Virus record (IMG/VR): IMGVR_UViG_3300035698_002091
Location: 1 to 20,496 of that record
Length of the DNA: 20,496 nt
From: a virus
Reading direction: 5' to 3' (one strand)
Part shown: positions 8,675-17,507 of the stretch, piece by piece
How positions within the stretch are numbered: position 1 is the first letter of the stretch
Layout: every line of letters starts with the position of its first letter
Notes under the pieces: model-generated
Seen by the model: only the letters and a program-made list of their open reading frames with translations
Told to the model about the DNA's origin: nothing
Database searches by the model: none
Program-made: the position numbers and the translations under genes

Positions 8675-9703
8675 TTACTGTTCTAACGAATTAATAAAAG
8701 TATTCAAATCTTCTGTTGTAGAAGATGTTTGTTTAATTTTAGTTTTCTTTTTATCAAAAGGATTAGGATTATACTTTTCCTTTACTTTTCTTACAGCTTT
8801 AGTGTTATATATTTTATCTAAAGCATCTGTTTTACCATCCAATATTCCTAATTGATCTAATAATGTTAATGTAGCTGCATATTTACTATAGTTTTCATTT
8901 ATTTTTTGATGCGTTGTACCTAAACCTGTTTTAACTTTATCCTTTAATTGTTTTCTTATTTTAATACCTAAAAATTCATCAATACCATCTACATTTTTTG
9001 CATAATCATCTTCAAATTGTTTTTGTTTATTTACTTTTTCTTGTTCTTGTTGTTTTAACTGACTTTGTTTTTCTTCTTTTTGTTTAATACTTTTCTTTTG
9101 TGCAGATGGTAATATTAATTTAGCTTCATCTACTAACTCTTCAATATCTTTAAGTTTATCTATCTTTTTATTAATAACATCATCAGATAAACCTAATGCT
9201 TTATATTGTTCTGTTAATAATTTAACAGATTGTGTGTCATTTAACTCATCTGCGTTCCATGTACTGTAATCTGTTATTGCATCAAAACCATCTAAATTAC
9301 CATGTTCAATTAAATATGTTAATTTACCACCATTTTTAACATCCCAGTCAGTTAATGGTTTTAATATTTCATCTTGCTTTTTCTTTTCATGTTTTTCCAT
9401 TATTTCTGAATACGCATCATCAGTATTATCAAAATCTTCTGGTAATTCAAAATCATCTGGAAGTATACCACGTTCTTTTTGCCATTCCACTATGGAGTTA
9501 TAATCGTAATCCCCTGTTATTTCTTCTTGTCCTTCTTCTTTTTCTTCTTCTTGTATGATCTCTGTTTCTTTTTTCTTATCCTCATCTTCTATTTTTTCAT
9601 CTGCTGGTGTTTCAATTTCCTTTTCTACCACTATTTTTTCTTTGTTATCAGTTGGTGTATCAGCAGGTATGTCAAAACCTTCAAATTCATTAGTTTCTAC
9701 CAT
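8675..9703 (-). CDS. Probable capsid scaffolding protein, 342 aa
   Basis: The gene lies between portal and capsid genes, the classical scaffold position. Residues about 20-65 are almost only Glu, Lys, Asp and Gln; a less charged middle holds VEWQKERGILPDDFELPEDF. Residues about 205-235 are a Lys/Gln/Glu-rich helix, and the C-terminus is basic and then polar (NPFDKKKTKIKQ, then a short helix DLNTFINSLEQ). An acidic flexible N-terminus with a basic C-terminal helix is the usual design of phage scaffolds, whose end binds the coat protein. There is no protease motif. Sequence similarity to a named family was not recognised, so this call rests on composition and location. Confidence 0.55.
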   Translation of the reverse strand: MVETNEFEGFDIPADTPTDNKEKIVVEKEIETPADEKIEDEDKKKETEIIQEEEKEEGQEEITGDYDYNSIVEWQKERGILPDDFELPEDFDNTDDAYSEIMEKHEKKKQDEILKPLTDWDVKNGGKLTYLIEHGNLDGFDAITDYSTWNADELNDTQSVKLLTEQYKALGLSDDVINKKIDKLKDIEELVDEAKLILPSAQKKSIKQKEEKQSQLKQQEQEKVNKQKQFEDDYAKNVDGIDEFLGIKIRKQLKDKVKTGLGTTHQKINENYSKYAATLTLLDQLGILDGKTDALDKIYNTKAVRKVKEKYNPNPFDKKKTKIKQTSSTTEDLNTFINSLEQ

Positions 9704-9718
9704 AGTATTTTTATTTAT

Positions 9719-12157
9719 TTATTTAGTAGTTGTTGTTTTTGTTTTATTTTTTAATCGTTCTTTTTCTAATTCATACCGAGCTTTCATTTCAGTAAGTTGT
9801 TTTTCATGCTTTCTATCCTTTTCGTTTTCTAATTGTTCTATGCTTAACTTTTTAGTTACTGTATCATTTTGCATTTGTTGTTTTTCTATTTCTACATTAT
9901 CATTTATTAAATTATGATTTGTATCATTTTCCATATCCATATATTTTTGATATGCACCAGCTTCTATTTTCATCTGTTCGATCATTAATTTATTATCTAA
10001 TTCCATTTTCTTTATGTTTACTTCATGTTCCATTTCTTGTTGTCTTGTTTGAGTTTCCATTTGTTTTATCTTTTCAGCGTATTCCATTTCTTGCTGTTTC
10101 ATTTGTTCTTCTCGTTCTCTTCTGTCATTAGCAAGTTTTCTTAATTTTCTTGCTTTAGTTTGTAAACTATCTGTTGCCATTATTTCAAACATATCTTCAA
10201 CAGGTGTACCATTACTCATTGCTAATTCTTCTAATTTATTAGCTTTCTGCTCAAGTATCATTACATTGGAACTATTCATAACTCTAATACCGTAATCAGC
10301 TTCACTAAACTGTTCTCCATCTATCATTAAAGTAGTAATAGTTAAATCATCTAACACATAATTAATACGTTTATTTCCATTTCTATATGAATATTTACCA
10401 TATTCTAACAAACCTTGTAATAATCGCATTTTAGTATCATCGTGTTTGCTAAACAACTCCTCAGTCTGATGTGTACTTCTTACTATCCGTTCTTGTTGTA
10501 CACCTAAGCCCTCACTTGCTGCTCCTTCACCACGTCTTTGTTCATTAACTCCTACTACTCTATCTGCTTGTACCATTAACCAATTCATATAATCTAATGC
10601 TGTTGATATACTTTGTGATAATTCAGCATCTATTACTTTAACAGCATCACCTCCAAATTGTGCTGACATTTGACCCCTACCAACATCATTAAATGGATAT
10701 ATTGGCATTATATTATATTTAGCCATCCATTCTTTAAACATTTTTAAGTCTGATTGAGTATTATCTGTCCACTTTGGTATTTTACTAATATCAATCTGTA
10801 TAAGTTTACCTCTATTAATTGACCATAAGTGATCTACTTTCTTTTCAAATATTGTCCATTTACGTTGTAATTTTATCAATTCGTCTGTTGTACTTAAAGC
10901 CTTATGATCATTAATATTATATACAGTTCCTACAAACGGTGGGTAACTAACATAAATATTATTTGGGTCTCTACGTTGTAACTCACATGGTTTTACATTT
11001 ATAATAATCTCACTACCATCAAATGTCATACTATTAGCATTTAATATAGTACCTTGCCACCATTCTGTAACCCATATAATTTCAAGTTTTTCTCCTTTAA
11101 ATTCATCTGCTTTATAACTACCATCTACAAACATTTCTAATTCTTCTCCTGTTTCTTCATCTATATATTTAAGTATCCCTATATCTCGTAAAGATGCCCA
11201 GTATGTTTCTAATACTCTAATTTCACCTTTACCTGATGCAGTATCGTACACACCATCATAATCTTTTTGTAATGATAAGGCTTGTTCATCCCATTTTTGA
11301 TGAACATCTGTGTATGTAACAATCCCACTTGCGTTTTGTCCTTTTTTCTTACCGTGTTCATATATTTGATCTATCTCTGTAGTAGTCATATACTCACCAT
11401 AACTCTCTATTACATTATTTTTACTCATATATGATTCTTCACTAATCACTTCACTTTCTTCTATTAATGAAGAACTTCCTACTCTATATAACCATTTAGG
11501 ATCACATTTAATTACATCTATATCATCTCCTTTAATTGCATATTTGTATGCCTCTTCTGCAACAATTAAAACATCTTTCCAACCTTCATTTAATTTACGT
11601 CTTAAACGTAATCTCTCCCAATAATCTTTTAATATTTGTGTACTCATTCGTTCATGTGAACTTTGAAAATCATACAATAAATATTCTTTTAAATGCTCCA
11701 TTCGCTTCTGACTTTCTTTTTCATCAACTTCTTTTACATTTAATAAACTCATCAAAGTTTGTTTAACTAAATCAGATTGTTGTTCTTCTTTTGAAGATAT
11801 TGCTTCATCATTAACTACATAAGTTCTATAATTAATATTTCTGCGCCACTCTTCTCCAATTAATGTATTTAAAGAAGGGCTTATAAGACTAACTGTGTTT
11901 TCATTTAAAGCAGGTAATTGTGTATTTTCTCCTTCTAATCCTAAAGGGTTATTAGCTTTTTCTATTTCCTCTGTACTCATTCTACCCAATACATATCCAT
12001 AATTTCTAATCATTCTTTTTCTTGACATTCGTACATCATTTATTCTTTCTGATTTAGATACATTGTTACTATAGTATCTTACATTATCTTCTCCCCATTT
12101 TTTACCTTTTCTCTTACTTGTTATTCTTTGTTTAGGTTGATCGTATAATTTGTTCAT
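9719..12157 (-). CDS. Portal protein, 812 aa
   Basis: A large protein next to the terminase with portal-like architecture: a Tyr-rich N-terminal part, a mixed core, and a helical stem/clip region (about 500-590) containing LDYMNWLMVQADRVVGVNEQ and a Gly-rich turn RRGEGAASEGLGVQQERIVR, the form seen in crAss-like portals. The last 140 residues or so (about 665-805) are an unbroken, highly charged Glu/Lys/Gln/Met coiled coil ending in a Lys/Thr tail. Around 800 residues is usual for portals of this group and much longer than a minimal portal. It forms the dodecameric vertex ring through which DNA enters and leaves, and would dock the terminase encoded just upstream. A 78-base gap separates the two genes. 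Confidence 0.7.
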   Translation of the reverse strand: MNKLYDQPKQRITSKRKGKKWGEDNVRYYSNNVSKSERINDVRMSRKRMIRNYGYVLGRMSTEEIEKANNPLGLEGENTQLPALNENTVSLISPSLNTLIGEEWRRNINYRTYVVNDEAISSKEEQQSDLVKQTLMSLLNVKEVDEKESQKRMEHLKEYLLYDFQSSHERMSTQILKDYWERLRLRRKLNEGWKDVLIVAEEAYKYAIKGDDIDVIKCDPKWLYRVGSSSLIEESEVISEESYMSKNNVIESYGEYMTTTEIDQIYEHGKKKGQNASGIVTYTDVHQKWDEQALSLQKDYDGVYDTASGKGEIRVLETYWASLRDIGILKYIDEETGEELEMFVDGSYKADEFKGEKLEIIWVTEWWQGTILNANSMTFDGSEIIINVKPCELQRRDPNNIYVSYPPFVGTVYNINDHKALSTTDELIKLQRKWTIFEKKVDHLWSINRGKLIQIDISKIPKWTDNTQSDLKMFKEWMAKYNIMPIYPFNDVGRGQMSAQFGGDAVKVIDAELSQSISTALDYMNWLMVQADRVVGVNEQRRGEGAASEGLGVQQERIVRSTHQTEELFSKHDDTKMRLLQGLLEYGKYSYRNGNKRINYVLDDLTITTLMIDGEQFSEADYGIRVMNSSNVMILEQKANKLEELAMSNGTPVEDMFEIMATDSLQTKARKLRKLANDRREREEQMKQQEMEYAEKIKQMETQTRQQEMEHEVNIKKMELDNKLMIEQMKIEAGAYQKYMDMENDTNHNLINDNVEIEKQQMQNDTVTKKLSIEQLENEKDRKHEKQLTEMKARYELEKERLKNKTKTTTTK

Positions 12158-12235
12158 ATCATTGTATCAGTGTTTTTAATTAATACTTGCTAAAATAAGT
12201 AATAATTTTAAGTTCTATAATATAATATTCATAGC

Positions 12236-14407
12236 TTATTTCAATTCATCGAACCAAAATTTAGCATTCACTATGTCGCTGCTTTCCTGAAAGTTAGGTG
12301 TACTCATTATCTCTTTTTCATCTAATAATATCATTACCATTCCTAATGCACTAACCCTATCAAAATTGCCGTCTAAATGCCAGTGTATCATTTCTTCTAA
12401 TATACCTTTACTTTTAATTGTAAATGTATTTGGTATTTCTTCTTTACCATCTTGTTGTCGAAATAACCATGCTTTTACCCTATTTCTTGCATAATCATTA
12501 ATCTTTTTAGAAGCTGTTGTACCTTTCTTTCTGCTTGCTACACTTTTTATTTCTAATTTATCTCTAACATGTTTAGGTTCATCACATAAATATTGTACAC
12601 TATTTGTTGTTATAAAATGTCTATATATACCTTTTAAATTGTTTTCATAATTGATTTCTGCATTATAATATAGTGCTAATCTTCTTGTAGTCTCAAAGAA
12701 CTGATCTTCACTTATTGGTCTCGCTACATATTCAGCTACTATTCTATCTGTCCATGTATCAAATATATAAGTTACACCAAAACTATATTTTTCACCTACT
12801 TCTTTTCTTCCGTATTCAATAGGATCACAACCACCAATATATCTACCATATATACATTCACCTTCTCTTTCTATTATAGCTGGTTTTTCCCACATTACTA
12901 TACAACCTTCTGTAGCTTCATTCATTGGTGTTATTGCTTCTATTGGTAATATGTTACTTGGGGCTTCTTTCCATGTTACTTTATTTCCAGGTTTTAATAC
13001 TAAATGACCTACGTATCTATCTTCATATATCTTTTTATGTGTTTCTAATATACCTAATCGTTCACGTAAATCAGCAACCGGAAATATATTACCTCCTGTT
13101 CTTAATATTGCTTCTTGTATGGTTAATGGTCGTTCTGCACAATTTCTTGCATATTGTGTAGGATCAACACCCGTAGCTTTCCAATTCATTCTTAACTCTA
13201 TCAATTCTGCTTTAGCTTCTACCATATCACTATTGCCATATTTATCCATATAACCTTCCATATTGACATACTGGGGTGCAAAAAATCCTACTCGTTGTTC
13301 TTCACTATTGACATCCCATAAATTTGGCACACTCAATATATTATATCCCTCTGGCTTATAAATCATACTCCTCATTGCTCTAAAACTTGAACCTTCTTCA
13401 CCACCTGTTCCACCTGCTATCATCGTACCAAATACTTGTTTTCTTTTACCTTGTCCTTGTTCAACTGATGGTATAGATATTGTCCATACTTGCTCTCCAT
13501 TATCTAAACTACCAAATTCTTCATAACAAATTAACATACTACGTTTACCTCTTGCTTTATGTGGGTCATCTCTTAAAGATATTGCTGCAATTTCACTTCT
13601 AAAACCCCCTTCTCTTTCTATACCATCTACATCTTTAAATTTATACCCACTTTTAATTTCTTTTATCGTATTAGTAATTTTACGTTTTACAAATGGAGTA
13701 TTTTGATCAGCGAAAGAAATAAGACTTTTAGTCTTAGTCATTAACCCATCACTACCTGTTAAGTACTCATTGCTATTAGCGTATGTTAAACTACGACTGC
13801 GTGGATATATATAATAATCACATGTGCTCATGCCTGCTAATATCCATGAGAAACCAAATCCTCTTTTCTTTAATACAATACAATGACTTTTTAATCTTCT
13901 GGCTTCTTCAATATAATGAAACATATAATAGTGCCCATCCCAGAATGATGGAAATTCATACTCTCTTACTGTCTTTGGTTCTCCATTTTCAATTACATCT
14001 ATATTCCGTTCTATTCTACAGAAATTTAAGAACCAATAATGATAACCTGTAATCCATACATCTCCTGTATGATAACCATATCTACATCGTTTAAATTGTT
14101 CATCCCAAAATCGTTTATATTCACTTCTTGGATGTCTACTTTTTGTAGCCTTTGTATATACTTTATGTTTTTGATAATACATAGCTACTTCTCTAAACTT
14201 ATCTGTATTATATAATCTTACTGTTCCGTTATACCAATTCTTTAATTTATTATCAAATGTAAAATTAGAAGCATGATATATCACATCATTATCATCTATA
14301 TAATTACCACAAAGTATTTTTATATCATTTGATGGTATATTTATTTTATTCTTTAATAATAATTCTTTAGTTCTATCTAATCTTGCTTTTCCTACATCAT
14401 ATTTCAT
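12236..14407 (-). CDS. terL: Terminase large subunit (ATPase-nuclease), 723 aa
   Basis: The packaging motor subunit. A central ATPase domain carries a deviant Walker A KKRGFGFS (180-187), Walker B MLICYEEFG with catalytic acids E296/E297, and a coupling motif around QVFGTMIAGG (325-333). The C-terminal RNase H-like nuclease shows the expected acids D528 (in GGCDPIEYG), E588 (in NYENN) and D683 (in NFDRVSALG). The N-terminal 130 residues are a family-typical extension with several Tyr/Trp residues. The Walker A lacks the usual GKS/GKT lysine; K180 or K181 may serve, as lambda terminase does with KSARVGYSK. It would cut concatemeric DNA and pump it through the portal. The ATG is 2 bases after the stop of the 82-aa gene, indicating tight coupling. 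Confidence 0.9.
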   Translation of the reverse strand: MKYDVGKARLDRTKELLLKNKINIPSNDIKILCGNYIDDNDVIYHASNFTFDNKLKNWYNGTVRLYNTDKFREVAMYYQKHKVYTKATKSRHPRSEYKRFWDEQFKRCRYGYHTGDVWITGYHYWFLNFCRIERNIDVIENGEPKTVREYEFPSFWDGHYYMFHYIEEARRLKSHCIVLKKRGFGFSWILAGMSTCDYYIYPRSRSLTYANSNEYLTGSDGLMTKTKSLISFADQNTPFVKRKITNTIKEIKSGYKFKDVDGIEREGGFRSEIAAISLRDDPHKARGKRSMLICYEEFGSLDNGEQVWTISIPSVEQGQGKRKQVFGTMIAGGTGGEEGSSFRAMRSMIYKPEGYNILSVPNLWDVNSEEQRVGFFAPQYVNMEGYMDKYGNSDMVEAKAELIELRMNWKATGVDPTQYARNCAERPLTIQEAILRTGGNIFPVADLRERLGILETHKKIYEDRYVGHLVLKPGNKVTWKEAPSNILPIEAITPMNEATEGCIVMWEKPAIIEREGECIYGRYIGGCDPIEYGRKEVGEKYSFGVTYIFDTWTDRIVAEYVARPISEDQFFETTRRLALYYNAEINYENNLKGIYRHFITTNSVQYLCDEPKHVRDKLEIKSVASRKKGTTASKKINDYARNRVKAWLFRQQDGKEEIPNTFTIKSKGILEEMIHWHLDGNFDRVSALGMVMILLDEKEIMSTPNFQESSDIVNAKFWFDELK

Positions 14408-14409
14408 AA

Positions 14410-14658
14410 TTAAAATGGTATTTGTAATAAACCAGAAATACTATAAGTTGTACTAACTTTATATTTTTTTACTTTTATTATTGGTTTAATTTCTAATCTT
14501 TTAATAGCATCAATAAATAATAATACTTTCTCTCTTATTATAGGTACATAATAAGGAAGACAACAATCATTAAATACTATACCTAATGTATATTCTGGAG
14601 TACTTAGTTTTCTATTTCCTTTTTGCTTTGTGTATCGAGTAATTTCTATTTTAATCAT
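14410..14658 (-). CDS. Small uncharacterised protein before terminase, 82 aa
   Basis: I do not recognise it. It is basic and beta-rich with a central CCLPYYVPIIREKVLLFIDA helix-like stretch, and is flanked by the 197-aa gene (stop at 14661) and terL (start at 14407) with only 2-base gaps, so it is an operon member and likely real. The location before terL allows a packaging role, but size and sequence do not resemble known small terminases. Confidence 0.5.
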   Translation of the reverse strand: MIKIEITRYTKQKGNRKLSTPEYTLGIVFNDCCLPYYVPIIREKVLLFIDAIKRLEIKPIIKVKKYKVSTTYSISGLLQIPF

Positions 14659-14660
14659 AT

Positions 14661-15254
14661 CTAATTAGTTGGTACATTATCAGGGTCTTCATACATACCT
14701 TCTTCACCACCACCTCGTATGTTTCTTTGCACTCTACGTTTTTCATCAGCTCTCTGTTTATTATCGTCTAATTGCTTTACCATTTTATCTAATTCAGTAA
14801 CAGCTACTGATCTATCTTTTGGTGTGAGTTTTAATTTACCTTGTTTATCTACTTCATTGAATCCTATACTATTTAACATTTCTCTAATATCTTCTATTTG
14901 TTTTTGTGTAAATTCAGCTTGTAAATCATATTCATTTTTTGGATTATACTTTCTATATACTTTAACAGCGTCAATAACTAATGAGTCTATTTTAGGATCA
15001 TACTTTTTAGCTTCCCATAAATGATCCTTTAATACTCTACTTCTCTCATCAAGATTATTAATATCAGCATACCAATTAACACTACTGTCTTTACAACACA
15101 TACCAAATACATAAGTTAATTTTTTACGCGCGTTGGTTTTAGTTTTTGATTTGTCAGTATCCCATATTTGTCTATATCCTTCTATATTTAATAATTCTGG
15201 TCTTATTTCAACTAAAAAATTATCATTGTTTATTTCTTTAAAGAATGTATCCAT
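14661..15254 (-). CDS. Conserved-looking protein upstream of terL, 197 aa
   Basis: It starts MDTFFKEINNDNFLVEIRPE, carries a segment KKLTYVFGMCCKDSSVNWYA (45-64), then helices (about 75-105 and 112-130), and ends in a charged helix (about 145-180) and a Gly/Arg/Glu-rich tail. I associate this kind of gene with the position just before the terminase in crAss-like phages, but know of no assigned function. A DNA-binding or adaptor role, including a small terminase, is a possibility from context only. The ATG shares its A with the stop codon of the upstream exonuclease-like gene (TAATG at 15254), so translation is coupled. Confidence 0.55.
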   Translation of the reverse strand: MDTFFKEINNDNFLVEIRPELLNIEGYRQIWDTDKSKTKTNARKKLTYVFGMCCKDSSVNWYADINNLDERSRVLKDHLWEAKKYDPKIDSLVIDAVKVYRKYNPKNEYDLQAEFTQKQIEDIREMLNSIGFNEVDKQGKLKLTPKDRSVAVTELDKMVKQLDDNKQRADEKRRVQRNIRGGGEEGMYEDPDNVPTN

Positions 15255-16123
15255 TATAATTCATTTATAAAGTCATATAATTTTTTATTCCACTTAGCTC
15301 CAGCTAAAGCATTATGTTCATTAGTTTGTTTTGGATAATCTTCAGTATCTTTTAGGAACTCTAATTTCTCTTCTACTGATAGAATTCTTAATTTTACTTT
15401 TCCATATCCATTAGTTAATTCTACTTTCTTATCTAACTCTTGCTTTAAATCCTTACAATACATAAGAAATCCCTTAGGTAAATCAATCATTCTACCAAAT
15501 AACCAACAGAATACAACCCAATCATAATCTGCATAGTAAGCGTAGAACTCTGTCTGTGGTAAAAACATATTAGGCTTAACTTCATTTAAAGGTAATACTA
15601 CTTTATTATCTTTAGGATTATGTATTCTATTATATTCTACATCATCTAACATTTGTTTTAAATCCTTACGTCTCTCATTTATAAACTCCTTAATCTCCTC
15701 AGCTATCTGTTCTCTTGTCTTGCCGTATTTATTAATCATTAATTTAAGATGTCTATAACTACTAATAACAATATCATATTGATTAAATAAAGTTTTCAAT
15801 ACATTCTCTCTTAACCAATATTCTTTAACTCCATCTACTATACCGTCTTTCCATTGCCAATTATTCCAAGTAGCTCTTATATCAAACTCTTTACATATAG
15901 CGTAGTACTCTTTGTGAGTATCACAGGTATTTAAAAATTTAACTCCATATTTGTCTATACCTTCTTGTTGTTCTTTTGGAGAAATAATAGTTCCTTGTAT
16001 ATCCTCACTAACAATACCTATACTAATTAACTCTATAGTATCAATTGGTTTACGTACATTTAATCCTAATACTTTAGGTTGTTTTTTATATTCGTGAAAT
16101 TTAGTGTCAATAAAATATTTCAT
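15254..16123 (-). CDS. DEDDh 3'-5' exonuclease homologue, catalytic residues partly lost, 289 aa
   Basis: The fold signature is that of the RNase H-like exonucleases related to Rv2179c: strand YFIDTKFHEY (3-12), LISIGIV (32-38), a middle motif YYADYDWVVFCWLFG (196-210, likely D201), CKDL (223-226), and the closing block HNALAGAKWNKKLYDF (270-285). Two expected acids are absent: the D-x-E pair of motif I reads D6-T-K8, and the D-A that normally follows H-x-A-L-x reads G275-A. Both substitutions were read directly in the codons (AAA and GGA). D6, D201 and H270 remain. It is probably weakened or catalytically dead, perhaps now a nucleic-acid-binding protein. An intact reading frame with tight coupling argues against simple decay. 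Confidence 0.65.
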   Translation of the reverse strand: MKYFIDTKFHEYKKQPKVLGLNVRKPIDTIELISIGIVSEDIQGTIISPKEQQEGIDKYGVKFLNTCDTHKEYYAICKEFDIRATWNNWQWKDGIVDGVKEYWLRENVLKTLFNQYDIVISSYRHLKLMINKYGKTREQIAEEIKEFINERRKDLKQMLDDVEYNRIHNPKDNKVVLPLNEVKPNMFLPQTEFYAYYADYDWVVFCWLFGRMIDLPKGFLMYCKDLKQELDKKVELTNGYGKVKLRILSVEEKLEFLKDTEDYPKQTNEHNALAGAKWNKKLYDFINEL

Positions 16124-16440
16124 GGTATTTGTTTTTTATTTGTTATACGTTTTTGTTTACCATTATTAAAAGTGGTTAATACTCTATTAAATGCGTTCTC
16201 AGCAATCGGTACAAAATACCCTAATCTTGCCATTCTTACATTTTTACTTGCATCTCTACTTTTAGTATGTACTATTACTTTAGCAAATTCCTTATAATAT
16301 AATCTTAATATAGCATTAATTTCTTCTTCATTTATATTAAACTCTTTCTTTAATTTATTAACTACCTTTTGTTGTAATCTATTATCTATAAATACTTGTT
16401 TAGTAGATATTTTATCATTTATTATTAATCTTCTATCCAT
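16120..16440 (-). CDS. Small basic DNA-binding-type protein, possibly HU/IHF-like, 106 aa
   Basis: Helices at about 22-32 and 38-57 (EEEINAILRLYYKEFAKVIV) are followed by VRMARLGYFVP (68-78), which resembles the helix-helix-then-G-x-F strand layout of HU/IHF proteins, and by a basic tail (NGKQKRITNKKQ). The beta arms of a normal HU are hard to place and the resemblance is weak. Small IHF-like proteins are encoded next to packaging genes in crAss-like phages, which supports the guess. It overlaps the exonuclease-like gene by 4 bases and the 73-aa gene by 16 bases, so it belongs to the same operon. Confidence 0.45.
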   Translation of the reverse strand: MDRRLIINDKISTKQVFIDNRLQQKVVNKLKKEFNINEEEINAILRLYYKEFAKVIVHTKSRDASKNVRMARLGYFVPIAENAFNRVLTTFNNGKQKRITNKKQIP

Positions 16441-16646
16441 TTGCTATCTTTATTTACATCCGTACAATATACAAATTCTACATAATCCATTATTATTAAA
16501 TAATAATCAATACTGCATATACTATATGTACCATTTATTTCTTTAATTACTACTAACTCTTTTTCATATCGTTTTTTAAGTGTGTCAGATGTTCCAATTG
16601 CACCTTCTTCTGTATAAAATATACTTGTGTTTTTATCGTTTATCAT
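16425..16646 (-). CDS. Small uncharacterised protein, 73 aa
   Basis: Not recognised. It is beta-rich with a YEKELVVIKEINGTYSICSI core followed by a Tyr-rich hydrophobic run (YYLIIMDYVEFVY), perhaps a small SH3-like or beta-barrel fold. Its end overlaps the start of the 106-aa gene by 16 bases and it begins 6 bases after the nuclease stop, consistent with a co-translated real gene. Confidence 0.45.
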   Translation of the reverse strand: MINDKNTSIFYTEEGAIGTSDTLKKRYEKELVVIKEINGTYSICSIDYYLIIMDYVEFVYCTDVNKDSKWIED

Positions 16647-16652
16647 ATCATA

Positions 16653-17507
16653 TTAAATTAAAGACAGAATGTACTTTTTATTTGGATTATTTTTACTTCT
16701 GTTTACTAATGCTTTTTTTATTTCTTTTCTCATATCTGGTAATTTAGTATATTTACCTCCTCTTATTTCATGTGTACCATTATAATTTAATTTTACTATA
16801 AATATATCTTCTGGTTTAACATTATATTTACCCATTATACTATATGTAGTCATTTGAGCTATTGCTTTATTTTCCCCACTATCTTTAAATTTTGATAATT
16901 CATTTTTACATATATTATATGTTTTGTCTAAACTCTCTTTTGCTTTATAATCACCTATTGCATACCTACCTTTTTCTGTTCTATGTTCAGCTAATATATC
17001 TAATGTGCCTGCTAAATTATATTCTAAAGAAGCTAATCGCTTTTCACTTTCTATTATCTTCCATTCTTTGTTAAATTCTTCCCAAAATCCTAATACTGCT
17101 TTATGATAACCTGTTTTCACTTCTGTTTTTATAAATTCATCAACTGTTCTTTGTCCATATTTGTTATGAATAAATAAACGAGTAGCAAATTCATGGGCAG
17201 ATGTACCATCACAACTTGTACTATTACCTTTACAGTGCCAATCACGTCTTAAATCTATAGCATTTGTAATACCGTATCCTTTACGTGTATTTGCTTTTAT
17301 TACATTATTACTTATAAATATATGTTTATTTTCTTCTGTAAATTTAGGAAATAATTGTGCATCTAAAAATGTAGTAACAGACTGTAATTCTATACCATTT
17401 TTATAATACTTATGTTGTTGTTCATCGAATATTATATCATTACTATTATTAGTAACTTGTGGTATTTGTGTATTTATTGGTTCATTAAATTTATGCGTTA
17501 GTGCCAT
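16653..17507 (-). CDS. PD-(D/E)XK nuclease, RecB/Cas4-like, 284 aa
   Basis: The catalytic set of this superfamily is visible in order: GTSAHEFA (101-108, H105), E155 in IIESEKRL, D170 in AGTLDIL, D186-Y-K188 in AIGDYKAKE, and Q218-x3-Y222 (QMTTY), the RecB/Cas4-type motif IV. Enzymes of this group cut or resect DNA with a divalent metal. In crAss-like phages a PD-(D/E)XK nuclease is a recurring core gene, probably acting in replication, recombination or host DNA breakdown. The start overlaps the DHH gene end by 17 bases. All catalytic residues are present, so it is likely active. Confidence 0.8.
   Translation of the reverse strand: MALTHKFNEPINTQIPQVTNNSNDIIFDEQQHKYYKNGIELQSVTTFLDAQLFPKFTEENKHIFISNNVIKANTRKGYGITNAIDLRRDWHCKGNSTSCDGTSAHEFATRLFIHNKYGQRTVDEFIKTEVKTGYHKAVLGFWEEFNKEWKIIESEKRLASLEYNLAGTLDILAEHRTEKGRYAIGDYKAKESLDKTYNICKNELSKFKDSGENKAIAQMTTYSIMGKYNVKPEDIFIVKLNYNGTHEIRGGKYTKLPDMRKEIKKALVNRSKNNPNKKYILSLI

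Noticed and set aside
9479-9917. Plus-strand frames rich in Phe, Ser and Leu opposite the scaffold and portal genes, looking like membrane proteins
   Set aside because: They are the complement of Lys/Glu/Gln-rich coding sequence, which always produces Phe/Leu/Ser-rich antisense frames.
12158-12235. TACTT/AAGTA hairpin between terL and portal genes as a terminator
   Set aside because: The stem is short and AT-only in part, and no T tract follows on the coding strand; a promoter motif was not found either.
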